A DNA stretch of 64,000 nt from Bacteroidales bacterium (GTDB taxonomy: Bacteria > Bacteroidota > Bacteroidia > Bacteroidales > UBA932): the NCBI GenBank assembly GCA_016287075.1, contig JAEEVC010000004.1:62001-126000 (forward strand). The letters run 5' to 3'. This document shows, piece by piece, positions 25,458 to 34,900 of this stretch; within the stretch, counting starts at the first letter, position 1, and each line of letters starts with the position of its first letter. Below the pieces are notes generated by a model that made no database searches, had not been told where the DNA came from, and saw nothing but the letters and a program-made list of their open reading frames with translations. The position numbers and the translations under genes are program-made.

Positions 25458-26469
25458 TCTCGATGATGGTCGTAAGGAATGCGGTGATATCCATCCCCGC
25501 TGCCCGGACCATCTTCGGGACCAGGGAGGCATTGGTCATGCCGGGGATAATGTTCACCTCGAGGAAATAGAGGCCGTCCTCCGCGGCAATGTAGTCCATC
25601 CGCACAAGTCCCTTGCAGCCGAGATGGGAATAAATCCGCCGGGAAACGTCCTGGACAAGGGCCGTCAGCTCCGCGGAGACCGGGGCCGGGCAGATTTCCT
25701 CGCTGTGGCCGTTGTATTTGGCGTCGTAATCGAAATAATCGTTCGTCGTCACGATCTCGATGATCGGCAGCGCCCGGACCTCCCCGCCGTCGGAATAGAC
25801 GGCGCAGGTCAGTTCATGCTGCGGGGTGATGCCCCGCTCCACAATCACGGAATCGCATTCCGAGAAAGCGAAGCGGATGGCGCCGGGCAGGTCCTCGGCC
25901 CGCGTAACCCGCGTGATGCCGAAACTCGAACCGCTGGCCGTCGGCTTGACGAAGAGCGGCAGGCCGAGGCGCTCGACAGCGCGGACGGAGAACGCATCCA
26001 CGTCCATATCCTTGCGTACGAGGGCATCCGGAGCCAGTTTGACCCCGTCCATCCCCCGCAGGTAGCTCTTGCAGGAATACTTGTCGAACGCCACGGTCGT
26101 GACGAAGGCGCTGCAGGTCGAGAACGGGATGCCGAGCATCTCGAAGTACCCCTGCAGCTGGCCAGTCTCGCCGGGGCTCCCATGCTGCATGATATAGACG
26201 AAGTCGAACTTCACCTTTTCGCCGAGCACCCGGACGGAGAAGTCGGTCTTGTCGATTTCGGGACGGGCCTCCTCCGGGAAGGGGACCCGCATGGAATTCC
26301 TTTTCCGCATCGCGACGAGGGACCATTTCCCGTGCCGCGCAAAGATCTCATAGACATCGAACAGGGACTCGTCGATCCGGGCGGCCGTGAATTCGCCGCT
26401 CCGGCAGGAGACTTCCCATTCCGATGAATCGCTGCCGTACAGAACGGCGATGCTGTTATACTTAGCCAT
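25450..26469 (-). CDS. ddl: D-alanine--D-alanine ligase
   Basis: Joins two D-alanines with ATP for the peptidoglycan stem. The 339-residue ATP-grasp protein has FVYIMQHGSPGETGQLQGYF (substrate segment), KSYLRGMDGVKLAPDALVRK, the glycine loop FVKPTASGSSFGI, and the metal site VRMDYIAAEDGLYFLEVNII followed by PGMT. The ATG at 26469 is 1 base after the PBP1a stop and gives MAKYNSIAVLYGSDSSEWEV. An upstream in-frame ATG would lie inside the PBP1a gene. It works with the neighbouring PBP1a in cell-wall synthesis. Confidence 0.95.
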   Translation of the reverse strand: MAKYNSIAVLYGSDSSEWEVSCRSGEFTAARIDESLFDVYEIFARHGKWSLVAMRKRNSMRVPFPEEARPEIDKTDFSVRVLGEKVKFDFVYIMQHGSPGETGQLQGYFEMLGIPFSTCSAFVTTVAFDKYSCKSYLRGMDGVKLAPDALVRKDMDVDAFSVRAVERLGLPLFVKPTASGSSFGITRVTRAEDLPGAIRFAFSECDSVIVERGITPQHELTCAVYSDGGEVRALPIIEIVTTNDYFDYDAKYNGHSEEICPAPVSAELTALVQDVSRRIYSHLGCKGLVRMDYIAAEDGLYFLEVNIIPGMTNASLVPKMVRAAGMDITAFLTTIIENA

Positions 26470-26470
26470 C

Positions 26471-28795
26471 TTATTCAAAATAAAACTCTTCCATCTTTTC
26501 CGTCTCCGTCGGGGCGTCGGACGATCCGCTGCAGCCGATCGACACGCCGGGCGGGATCTCGAACCCTTCCGCCTCGGAGATCCCGAGCGTCCCGTCGGCG
26601 ACGCACTTCTTCATCCAGAGCCCCCAGATCGGCAGGGCCATGTTGGCGCCCTGGCCGAGGTTGGTGGAATTGAAATGGACATAGCGGTCTTCCCCGCCGA
26701 CCCAGACGCCGGCGGTGATGGCCGGGGTATAGCCGATGAACCAGCCGTCCGAGTTGTCGTTGGTCGTACCGGTCTTGCCGGCGATCGCGCCCTTGAGCCC
26801 ATAGCGGAAGCGCAGGCGGCCGCCGGTACCGCCGTCCACGACGGAGCGCATCATGTCGATCATCGTGTAGGCCGTCCGTTCGGAGATGGCCTCCCGCTTC
26901 CGCTCGGACATCTGCGTCAGCACGTTCCCTTCGCTGTCCTCGATGCGGGTCACGAAGAGCGGGGTACAGTAGATGCCGCCGGAAGGGAATGTGTTATAGG
27001 CAGATACCATCTCGAAGACAGACAGGTCCGCGGAGCCGACGCACAGCGACACGACCGGATCGACATAGCTGGTGATCCCCATCCGGTGCATCATCCGGAC
27101 CATCTGGTCGGGACCGAATTCCGTCATCAGGCTGGCCGCCACGGAGTTCGAACTCTGGGCGAGTCCCCAGCGGAGCGAGACCATCGAACCGTCGGCATGG
27201 GGATCCTGCGGGCTCCAGGTCTTGCCGCGCCCCACGTCCACGACGGGCGGCGTATTCTGGACCATGTCGCACGGCGTCCGCCCCATCTCGATGGCAAGCG
27301 CATACAGGAAGGGCTTGACGGTCGAACCGACCTGGCGCTTGCCCTGCCGGACGTTGTCATACTTGAAATAGCGGTAATCCGGTCCGCCGACATAGGCCCG
27401 GATCCGGCCCGTCCCCGGCTCGATCGCCATCAGGGCGGCCCGGAAGAAGGATTTGTAGTAGAGGATGGAGTCGTCCGGGGTCATCACGGTATCCTTGTAT
27501 CCCGGCGCCTCCCAGGTGAAGAGGCGCATCTTCTGCGGTTCCCGGAAACTCCTGGCAATCTGCGCGTCGGTGGCGCCGGAGGCCTTCATCATCCGGGTCC
27601 GGTCGCTCCACTGGCGCGCCTGTTTCATCGTGACCTCCCGGATGCGCTCGTCCGCATCGCCGGAGAACGGCGGGTTCTTCCGGTACTTGAGTTCGCGGAA
27701 GAACGCCTTCTGGAGCTCCTTGCCCAGGTGCTCGGCCACTGCCTCCTCGGCGTATTTCTGCATCTTGTAATTGATGGTCGTATAGATGCGGAGGCCGTCC
27801 TCGTCCAGGTTGTAAGGGGTTCCGTCCCCCTTCACGTTCTTGTTCAGCCAGCCGAAGAGCGGGTCTTCGGCCCAGAGGAGGGAGTCCGCCCGGTAATCGT
27901 CGTCGGACGGATACTGCTTCCGCTGCGGCTTTTCCGCGGACATCGTCCGGCGGAGCATGTCCCGGAAATAGGGGCCGACGCCCGTCGTCCGGTCCACCTT
28001 GCGGGTATGCAGTTCGATGGGAAGGGCCTGGAGGGAATCCCGCTCCGCCTTCGTCAGGTAGCCGGCCTTGCACATCTGGCCGATGACGAAGTTGCGGCGG
28101 GACAGGGACTTGTCGGGATTGAGGATGGGATTGTACCGGGTCGGCTTGTTGACCATCCCCACCAGCACGGCGCTCTCTTCGGTCTTCAGTTCGATGGGCT
28201 TCTTGGCGAAGAACTGGTCGGCCGCGGACTGGATGCCGTAGGAGTTGGAGCCGAAGAACACGGCGTTCAAGTACATGTCCACGATCTCCTCCTTGGTGTA
28301 GTTCCGCTCGATCTTCACGGCGGTGATCCACTCTTTCAGCTTGATCCAGACCATCTTGACCTTGCCCGTCTTCTCCCCGCGGGGATAGAGGGTCTTGGCC
28401 AGCTGCTGGGTGATGGTGCTGCCGCCGCCCTGGCTGGAGCGGTTCATCAGGAGCGTCTTGAACAGAACGCGCCCGAGGCTCTTGAGGTCGATGCCCGAGT
28501 GCTGGTAGAAACGGACGTCCTCCGTGGCCACGGTCGCCTGGACCAGGTTCGGCGCCAGTTCGTCGTAATCGACGAAGGTGCGGTTTTCGATGTGATAAGT
28601 CGTCAGGATCTCGCCTTCCTGGGCGATGACCTGGGTGGCCAGCTTGCTGTCCGGGTTCTCCAGTTCCTCGATGGTCGGGATCTCGGCGAACGCCCACACG
28701 AGGGCGAGCAGCACGGCCACCAGCACGAGCGGGACCGTGACGAGCCACCAGAATATCCGGACGATTTTCTTCTTTTTATCTTCGGTCATAGCCAT
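26471..28795 (-). CDS. Class A penicillin-binding protein 1a (transglycosylase/transpeptidase)
   Basis: A bifunctional peptidoglycan synthase of about 774 residues with a cytoplasmic tail (MAMTEDKKKKIVRI) and one transmembrane helix (WWLVTVPLVLVAVLLALVWA). The GT51 domain has the catalytic glutamate in VATEDVRFYQHSGIDLKSLG and QGGGSTITQQLAKTLYPRGE. The transpeptidase has the active serine in QVGSTVKPFLYALAIEMGRT, SSN in LAQSSNSVAASL, and GKTGTTNDNSDGWFIGYTP. Length is usual. Start could be 28795 or 28789. It is first in an operon with ddl and prmC, and probably driven from a box at 28855-28862. Confidence 0.94.
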   Translation of the reverse strand: MAMTEDKKKKIVRIFWWLVTVPLVLVAVLLALVWAFAEIPTIEELENPDSKLATQVIAQEGEILTTYHIENRTFVDYDELAPNLVQATVATEDVRFYQHSGIDLKSLGRVLFKTLLMNRSSQGGGSTITQQLAKTLYPRGEKTGKVKMVWIKLKEWITAVKIERNYTKEEIVDMYLNAVFFGSNSYGIQSAADQFFAKKPIELKTEESAVLVGMVNKPTRYNPILNPDKSLSRRNFVIGQMCKAGYLTKAERDSLQALPIELHTRKVDRTTGVGPYFRDMLRRTMSAEKPQRKQYPSDDDYRADSLLWAEDPLFGWLNKNVKGDGTPYNLDEDGLRIYTTINYKMQKYAEEAVAEHLGKELQKAFFRELKYRKNPPFSGDADERIREVTMKQARQWSDRTRMMKASGATDAQIARSFREPQKMRLFTWEAPGYKDTVMTPDDSILYYKSFFRAALMAIEPGTGRIRAYVGGPDYRYFKYDNVRQGKRQVGSTVKPFLYALAIEMGRTPCDMVQNTPPVVDVGRGKTWSPQDPHADGSMVSLRWGLAQSSNSVAASLMTEFGPDQMVRMMHRMGITSYVDPVVSLCVGSADLSVFEMVSAYNTFPSGGIYCTPLFVTRIEDSEGNVLTQMSERKREAISERTAYTMIDMMRSVVDGGTGGRLRFRYGLKGAIAGKTGTTNDNSDGWFIGYTPAITAGVWVGGEDRYVHFNSTNLGQGANMALPIWGLWMKKCVADGTLGISEAEGFEIPPGVSIGCSGSSDAPTETEKMEEFYFE

Positions 28796-28810
28796 TTTTC
28801 CATCGTTTGA

Positions 28811-28827
28811 CAAGACCTTAGGTCTTG
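28811..28827. repeat. Perfect inverted repeat in the PBP1a leader
   Basis: CAAGACC-TTA-GGTCTTG, 17 bp, between the PBP1a start and its -7 box. Dyad length and placement suit a repressor site or a short RNA hairpin in the leader; no function is shown. Confidence 0.45.
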
Positions 28828-28854
28828 GGCCTTTTCCGGCAATTTAACATTTCA

Positions 28855-28862
28855 CAAAATTA
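28855..28862 (-). promoter_or_regulatory. -7 element of the PBP1a-ddl-prmC operon
   Basis: Minus-strand TAATTTTG (plus CAAAATTA, 28855-28862), exact consensus, about 60 bp before the PBP1a start. No clear -33 box. Confidence 0.45.
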
Positions 28863-28871
28863 ACGATAATA

Positions 28872-28904
28872 TTTGGAATTTTCCCCCGAAAACGTGTTAC
28901 TTTG
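28872..28904 (+). promoter_or_regulatory. topA promoter
   Basis: TTTG at 28872-28875, a 21-bp spacer, then TTACTTTG at 28897-28904 (one base off TAnnTTTG), 16 bp before the ATG at 28921. Its position excludes a longer open frame starting at 28873. Confidence 0.55.
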
Positions 28905-28920
28905 CAAAAAATTCAAGGAA

Positions 28921-31233
28921 ATGGAGGGAAAGAATTTAGTCATCGTCGAGTCTCCCGGAAAGATCAAAACCATCCGGGAAGCATTGGGTGAGGAGTACCT
29001 GGTCAAGGCCAGCATCGGCCACATCCGCGACCTGCAGGAAAAGAAACTCAGCGTGGACATCGAGCACGGGTTCACGCCGGAATATGTCATCCCCGCCGGC
29101 AAGGCGAAAGTCGTCGCCGAACTGAAGCGCCTCGCCGAACGCGCGGAAACCATCTGGCTCGCCTCCGATGAGGACCGCGAGGGAGAGGCCATCTCCTGGC
29201 ACCTGTTCGAGACCCTGGGGCTCAAGAAAGAGAAGACGCGCCGCATCGCGTTCCACGAGATCACGAAAAACGCCATCCTCGAAGCCATCCAGCACCCCCG
29301 CGACATCGACATGAACCTGGTGAGTGCCCAGCAGGCCCGCCGCGTCCTCGACCGGCTCGTCGGCTTCGAACTCTCGCCCATCCTGTGGCGGAAGATCCAG
29401 CCGAAGCTCTCCGCCGGCCGCGTACAGAGCGTCGCCCTGCGCCTGATCGTCGACCGCGAGAAAGAGATCATGGCCTTCCGGAGCGAACCCTATTATAAGG
29501 TAGAAGCCACCTTCATCCCGGAGGGCTCCCGGACGAAGGTCAAGGCCGCCCTCGACACCCGTTTCCCTTCGCAGGAAGAGGCCCGGAAGTTCCTGGAAGA
29601 CAGCATCGGAGCCCGGTACACCATCGATTCGATGGAAGAGAAGGAAGCGCCCCGGATGCCCGCCGCGCCCTTCACGACCTCCACGCTCCAGCAGGAGGCC
29701 GGCCGCAAGCTCCATTTCCCCGTCGCGACCACGATGCGCGTCGCCCAGTCCCTCTATGAGCGCGGCCTGATCACCTACATGCGTACGGACTCCACGAACC
29801 TCTCCGCCGTCGCCCTCGGCAGCGCGAAAAAGTACATCCTGGAGAACTACGGCGAGGATTATTCCCGCCCGCGGCAGTACCGGACCCGCACGAAAGGCGC
29901 CCAGGAGGCCCACGAAGCCATCCGTCCGACCTACATCGCCAACCTCTCCATCGACGGCACCCCCCAGGAGAAGAAGCTCTACGAGCTCATCTGGAAGCGC
30001 ACCGTCGCCTCGCAGATGAGCGAAGCCCGCGTAAACAACACCGCCATCAAGGTCGCCTCCGACAAGCGGCCCGAAAAATACGGCATCCTCGCCACCCGGA
30101 TCCTCTTCGACGGCTTCCTGAAGGTGTACATGGAAGGGAAGGATGACGGGGAAGTCCTGGACAACGAGATCATCCTCCCGGACCTCGCCGTCGGCAGCCG
30201 CCTCATCGAAAAGGGCGTCAGCGCCGAATGCAAGTTCACGGCCGCCCCGCCGCGCTACTCCGAGCCGACCCTCGTCCGCCGGCTGGAGGAGCTGGAAATC
30301 GGCCGCCCGTCCACGTACGCGACCATCATCACCACCCTCACGACCGGCCGCGGCTATGTCGTCAAGGGGGACAAGGAAGGCCGCAAGGTCGAGGTCACGA
30401 ACCTCACGCTCAAGGACGGCGCCATTGCCGCCGCGAAGAAGACCGAGACCGTCGGTGCGGAGAAGGGGAAACTCCTCCCGCAGGAGATCGGCATCATCGT
30501 CACGGACTTCCTTGTGAGCAATTTCGGAGAAGTGCTCGGCTACGACTTCACCGCCCGGGTAGAAGATGATTTCGACGAAATCGCGAAGGGAGAAAAGGTC
30601 TGGAATGCAGCTATTTCCGAATTCTACACACCCTTCCACAAACAGGTCGAAAGCGTCCTTGCCGTCCGCGAATACAGCCACGTCGAACGGGAGATCGGCA
30701 CCGATCCCGCAACCGGCGACAAACTCATTGCAAAGTTCGGCCAGTACGGTCCCTATGTCCAGAAAGGCGAGGGCGAAAAGAAGCAGTACGCCTCCCTCGG
30801 CAAGGGCCAGCTCATCGAGACCCTGACGCTCGCGGATGCGCTCAAACTCTTCGAACTGCCCCGCACCGTCGGGCAGCTGGAGGGAATCGACGTCATCGCC
30901 ATGAAGGGCCGCTTCGGCCCCTACCTGAAATACGGCGACCGCAATGTCTCGCTCCCCCGCGGCGCCGACCCGCTCAAGGTCACGCTCGGGGAATGCGCCG
31001 GCATCCTCGCGGCCGATGCCGAAAAGAAGGCCGCGCCCGCGTTCATCGCGGATTTCTCCGCCTCCGGCATCCAGATCGTGAACGGCCGTTACGGCCCCTA
31101 CATCAAGCAGGGCGCGTCAAATTATAAGATTCCCAAAGGCGTTGACGCCGCCACCCTCACCGAGGCTGACTGTCAGAAGATTATCGCGGACAGCGCGCCG
31201 ACGGGAAAAGCGAAAAAGCGGTATAGGAAATAG
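28921..31233 (+). CDS. topA: DNA topoisomerase I
   Basis: Relaxes negative supercoils. The 770-residue protein has the Toprim domain (KNLVIVESPGKIKTIREALG; the DxDxE acidic motif in WLASDEDREGEAISWHLFE), a cap region, and the catalytic tyrosine segment SLYERGLITYMRTDSTNLSA. Instead of zinc fingers, the C-terminus has repeated GPYLKYG/GPYIKQG units (about residues 640-760), usual in Bacteroidota. The ATG at 28921 gives MEGKNLVIVESPGK. The last 81 bases (31152-31232) recur almost unchanged at 43102-43182, so this copy's 3' end marks the left edge of an inserted island. Confidence 0.97.
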   Translation: MEGKNLVIVESPGKIKTIREALGEEYLVKASIGHIRDLQEKKLSVDIEHGFTPEYVIPAGKAKVVAELKRLAERAETIWLASDEDREGEAISWHLFETLGLKKEKTRRIAFHEITKNAILEAIQHPRDIDMNLVSAQQARRVLDRLVGFELSPILWRKIQPKLSAGRVQSVALRLIVDREKEIMAFRSEPYYKVEATFIPEGSRTKVKAALDTRFPSQEEARKFLEDSIGARYTIDSMEEKEAPRMPAAPFTTSTLQQEAGRKLHFPVATTMRVAQSLYERGLITYMRTDSTNLSAVALGSAKKYILENYGEDYSRPRQYRTRTKGAQEAHEAIRPTYIANLSIDGTPQEKKLYELIWKRTVASQMSEARVNNTAIKVASDKRPEKYGILATRILFDGFLKVYMEGKDDGEVLDNEIILPDLAVGSRLIEKGVSAECKFTAAPPRYSEPTLVRRLEELEIGRPSTYATIITTLTTGRGYVVKGDKEGRKVEVTNLTLKDGAIAAAKKTETVGAEKGKLLPQEIGIIVTDFLVSNFGEVLGYDFTARVEDDFDEIAKGEKVWNAAISEFYTPFHKQVESVLAVREYSHVEREIGTDPATGDKLIAKFGQYGPYVQKGEGEKKQYASLGKGQLIETLTLADALKLFELPRTVGQLEGIDVIAMKGRFGPYLKYGDRNVSLPRGADPLKVTLGECAGILAADAEKKAAPAFIADFSASGIQIVNGRYGPYIKQGASNYKIPKGVDAATLTEADCQKIIADSAPTGKAKKRYRK
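31152..31232 (+). repeat. Left copy of the 81-bp direct repeat (topA 3' end; candidate att site)
   Basis: Matches 43102-43182 at 79 of 81 positions (differences at 31164/43114 and 31210/43160). It starts CACCCTCACCGAG and ends GGTATAGGAAATA, immediately before the last base of the topA stop (TAG here, TAA in the other copy). One difference is silent; the other is Ala/Thr. Confidence 0.9.
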
Positions 31234-31434
31234 ATTTTCCTTGCCGTAATACGTCGGGTCTCCGTTGTGCAAATTCATCTCCATGCGCCCAGCATAATGG
31301 TGCGTAGCCGCCATGCGAGACAGGGAACGCCATCCGGGTCAAGCAAAAACTATAAAGACCGAAAACCGGACATTTCCGGCATGACAAGAGGGCGGCTCTG
31401 TAAAGAGTCGCCCTCCTACATAAAACGTGTTATT
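31234..31434. other. Left flank of the island, no gene assigned
   Basis: About 200 bp without a convincing gene. A minus-strand open stretch (THHYAGRMEMNLHNGDPTYY) runs backwards into topA and is at most a remnant. The only clear structure is the hairpin at 31388-31415. Confidence 0.5.
31388..31429. repeat. Left 42-bp inverted-repeat copy with hairpin
   Basis: GAGGGCGGCTCT (31388-31399) pairs with AGAGTCGCCCTC (31404-31415) across a GTAA loop, with one G-U pair. The 42-bp unit 31388-31429, read in reverse complement, matches 43067-43108 at 34 of 42 positions, so the island has related hairpins in opposite orientation near its two ends. Confidence 0.65.
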
Positions 31435-31854
31435 TTACATTAACCCCTGCCGTTCAAATAAATCCTTTACAGCAGCGCGGAAACCTTCTTTATCAAAATC
31501 TTTGAGGCGCTTGGGCAAGCGATCCAGTTGATCGAGGGCGCGGTACGACTCACGAGCCAGTATTTTCCCCGCTTCGTCATCTTCCGCTGCAAGGAAGGCG
31601 TCAAACAATACGCCGTCGAAACGGATTTCGATTCCAAAACGCTTTTCCCACAGTATTTTTCCATCTCGCCCTATTAACAATTCTGTAAAACGAGGGCGGC
31701 GGGGCTGATCCCATTTTTCAAATCCCGGACGTGTTTTTATCAAAATGATTGAAATAGCAATTTCTTTTACATCTTTTCCGAAACTACAGTCCTTAAATGC
31801 CGGCTCTGTTATGGAGGAAGAAAAGCGTTCTATAAAGTCCTTTTTCTTTTCCAT
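31435..31854 (-). CDS. Candidate immunity protein for the Rhs toxin tail
   Basis: A 139-residue soluble acidic/basic mixed protein from the ATG at 31854 (MEKKKDFIERFSSSITEPAF), containing EIAISIILIKTRPGFEKWDQ, RFGIEIRFDGVLFDAFLAAE and a helical end RLPKRLKDFDKEGFRAAVKD. It lies 59 bp downstream of the Rhs gene on the same strand, exactly where cognate immunity genes stand. I do not recognise the family with certainty; the layout is faintly like Imm44. The role is inferred from position. A longer start at 31893 is less likely. Confidence 0.6.
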   Translation of the reverse strand: MEKKKDFIERFSSSITEPAFKDCSFGKDVKEIAISIILIKTRPGFEKWDQPRRPRFTELLIGRDGKILWEKRFGIEIRFDGVLFDAFLAAEDDEAGKILARESYRALDQLDRLPKRLKDFDKEGFRAAVKDLFERQGLM

Positions 31855-31913
31855 CGCCGTTTCTAAGTAATAAACTTTCAGCTGAAATAACATATCATAT
31901 CATTATTGGGTGC

Positions 31914-34900
31914 TTACCTGAATATCCTGTTTCCAGGAGGTAATGTTCCGTGACGGAAGAAATAGCGGTATATTTTTACCTTTTCCTGTCTTTTTGCTTG
32001 TTGCTGCGTCCCGACAAATTCCGTTTTCTGATATAAACATTTGTCATCTAATTCTTTTGCTGAATACCGATCCTCACGCGTCGTCTCTCCATACTTCCAT
32101 ACATCGCCTTTGTTTAAAAATACAACACCGCCACGCACGTTTTCATACCAACCATCTGCGGTAGCAATCAAAGCGTATTGCTTGCCTACAGGCCCAGAAT
32201 TTCGTTGCCGTAAATGTGCGAACTCCTTCTTGGCCTTTTCAATGTAAAATGAACGGTTTGCTATTACAGATGCGGCAATGATTGCTCCCTCTGCAGCCCC
32301 TTTGTAAATATAGACATCCGAAGGATCTATGACTCCAACATCTATCAAGGCCAGTGCTGCCAACTCATCAAGAACGCTATCATTCGACGACGACGAAATA
32401 CTTGACGCAGCCAATACTATATCGCCGGAAGCTGTGATATATCCATGATGATCCATGGCCTTGAGCCGAGCGGCGTCGTACCAATCCCCATGGAAACGCC
32501 TCAGAAACATTAGATAACGATACTCCAATGATGATAGGCTGATGGATTCATCATACCCATCATCGATATTGATTGCGTTTCCGTTGACCCAATAGGTTGT
32601 CAGCCCCCAGGGATCGACGCAATTCACCGGATTGCACGCCGCATAGGCGTAGGGGCTCAGACTGTAGTGCTGCTCACAAAGCGGGTCGATACCGGAGAAG
32701 ATGCCTTCTGAATTCTGATAGCGGGCCTGGCTGTCATACCACGGTATGCCAATGAACGTCTGCAATTGCTTGCCGCCATAAAGATACGCATTATTCCCGG
32801 ATATCAGCGACGGGTTATAGCATTTCTCGCCATACGGCAGGTAATCCGCCTGCTGAAGGATAGTGCCGCTGCCATCAAGAATTACACGTGTGCTGCCAAG
32901 GTGATCGCGAATGAAGTAGTTCATCACCACATCCGTAGCCGAAGAGACCATGCGCCCGCCGCTGACGGCCACATCGAAGTCTTCGGTAGCATCCGGATCA
33001 TAGCGGAAAGGGCCCAGGTAGTATTCGGTATTTCCTGAATCCTCGTCTATTATAGATATCTTCGTCCCGTCCGCCGCATAAAGAAGGGTGTATTCCAGAT
33101 TCGATTCATCCTGGTAAAGATGCGCAGGAAGGTTCATCAAGTTGTATTCTACCCAGACTGGATATTCCTCGTCTGTTACGGTCGTGAGGTTGCCATTGGC
33201 ATCATAGTCGCCGGAATACTCTCCGATGCGCTGGTTGCCATCGTATTCCCACCAACCATAATTGGCGCCATGCCCATTATTGAGGCGGACCATACTGAGG
33301 ATGTTACCGTTACGGTCATAGGTCATGTTTTCCTTGTACAGGTTCGTCTCCGTCGTGCCGGTATAATGTCGTGTAGCCGTCAGGCGCGACAGGGGGTCGT
33401 ATGTAAAAACGTATGTCTGGGCCGTTTGTATCCCCTGTTTCCACGTCCATGAGGAGATGTTCCCGGCATAACAAGGGGTCGTTGACCCATTGAACGGGTC
33501 GTAGTAGCGCAACGTCGAGCTGAACAATGACTGACCATAACGCTTGACCTCCTGGGTCGTGCGCCAGCCCTGCATATTGTACTGCAGGGTTTCTACCGCT
33601 CCATTACCATATTGGATTTTGGACACCTGACTCAGATCATTATACGTGTAACCGACGGTCGACTGGTCGGTCCCATCCAGAATGGAACTACTTTGGACAA
33701 GGCGTCCGCGGTCGTCGTACGAATAGGACTCCACCAGTGAATGTGTGGCGTCGTTTTCGCCGAATACGGCATCCCGTTTGACGTTCAAGACATTCCCTTG
33801 GCGGTCATATCGGGTACTGGTAGAAAGACAAGGCCCTTCAGAATGGCGCTCATTGGTCTGAATAATGTTCCCCGCGATGTCATAATAATATGTCCTTTCC
33901 AGATATCCTGATCCTCCCAGGATACGGATCTTCTCATAGGTTAACAGGCCGCCGGTTCGTAGATCGCGCAGATCATTGTTCCCGTCCTGTGTTATCCCGG
34001 AGACCGCATGGTACTGAAGATTCGAAGATATCCCGGACGGATATGTGTCATAGACATATTCGTGCAAGGAGGTGGAATCCGAACCATTGGTGGAGACGAG
34101 CGCCTCTGCTATCTTACGGCCAAGTGCGTCATAGACATACGAAATCCGTCCAGACTGTTCACGCAGGTTTCCATCCTGCATGCGGATCACCCGCCCGGCC
34201 TCGTCATAAGTGTACTCATGACGTTTGCAGCCAGGGATGTGCTTTGTTACGACCTGCCCGCGGCCGTCATATTCATAGACATAACTGTATTTCTGAATGG
34301 CGTTTTCCGCGTAGGCGGTTTCGTCATCCGGCACCTCATAAGTGCTGTTGTTTGTCAGACGGCAGGATCCTTCGGGACTGACCACCCATACGGGCCGGCC
34401 GAAAGGGTCGTAGGCATAATAGGTTTCCGCCCAGTCCGATGCGTTCAGGCGATGCCGTTCCAACACCGTGTGGCCATCCATGTCCATATAGACTTCCGTT
34501 ACATTCCCGTCTTCATCCGTAACCGTTTTTCTGTTCAAAGATTTGGCTGGATAAAAACCGCCGACATATAGCGCATTGTTGCTGGTAAGATCCAGCATAA
34601 AGACTTGATTAGCAGTATTGGCCCCGTAATCGAAGACCACCTCCTTTTCTGCTGTACGGTATTCCCGGCCGGGTTTCATTGCCGAAAGGGGACGACCGAC
34701 TGCTGTTGGTTCATGTTCAGTCTCGCTATAAGCGTATGGATTCCCATAGAACCGAAACATCTGACGATAAAATGCCTCCTGCTTTTCTACCACTCCGGAC
34801 ACCGGTTGCCCGTTGCGAGTGGTCTCAGCAAAGGGCAAATAAATCCGAGGTTCCCTGAACAGGTAATCATACGAATGCATTTGCACCACATCTTTGCTGC

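Noticed and set aside
31117..31314. Minus-strand frame with MAATHHYAGRMEMNLHNGDP
   Set aside because: It runs into the antisense of topA and has no promoter or homology I can name; at most a remnant at the island edge.
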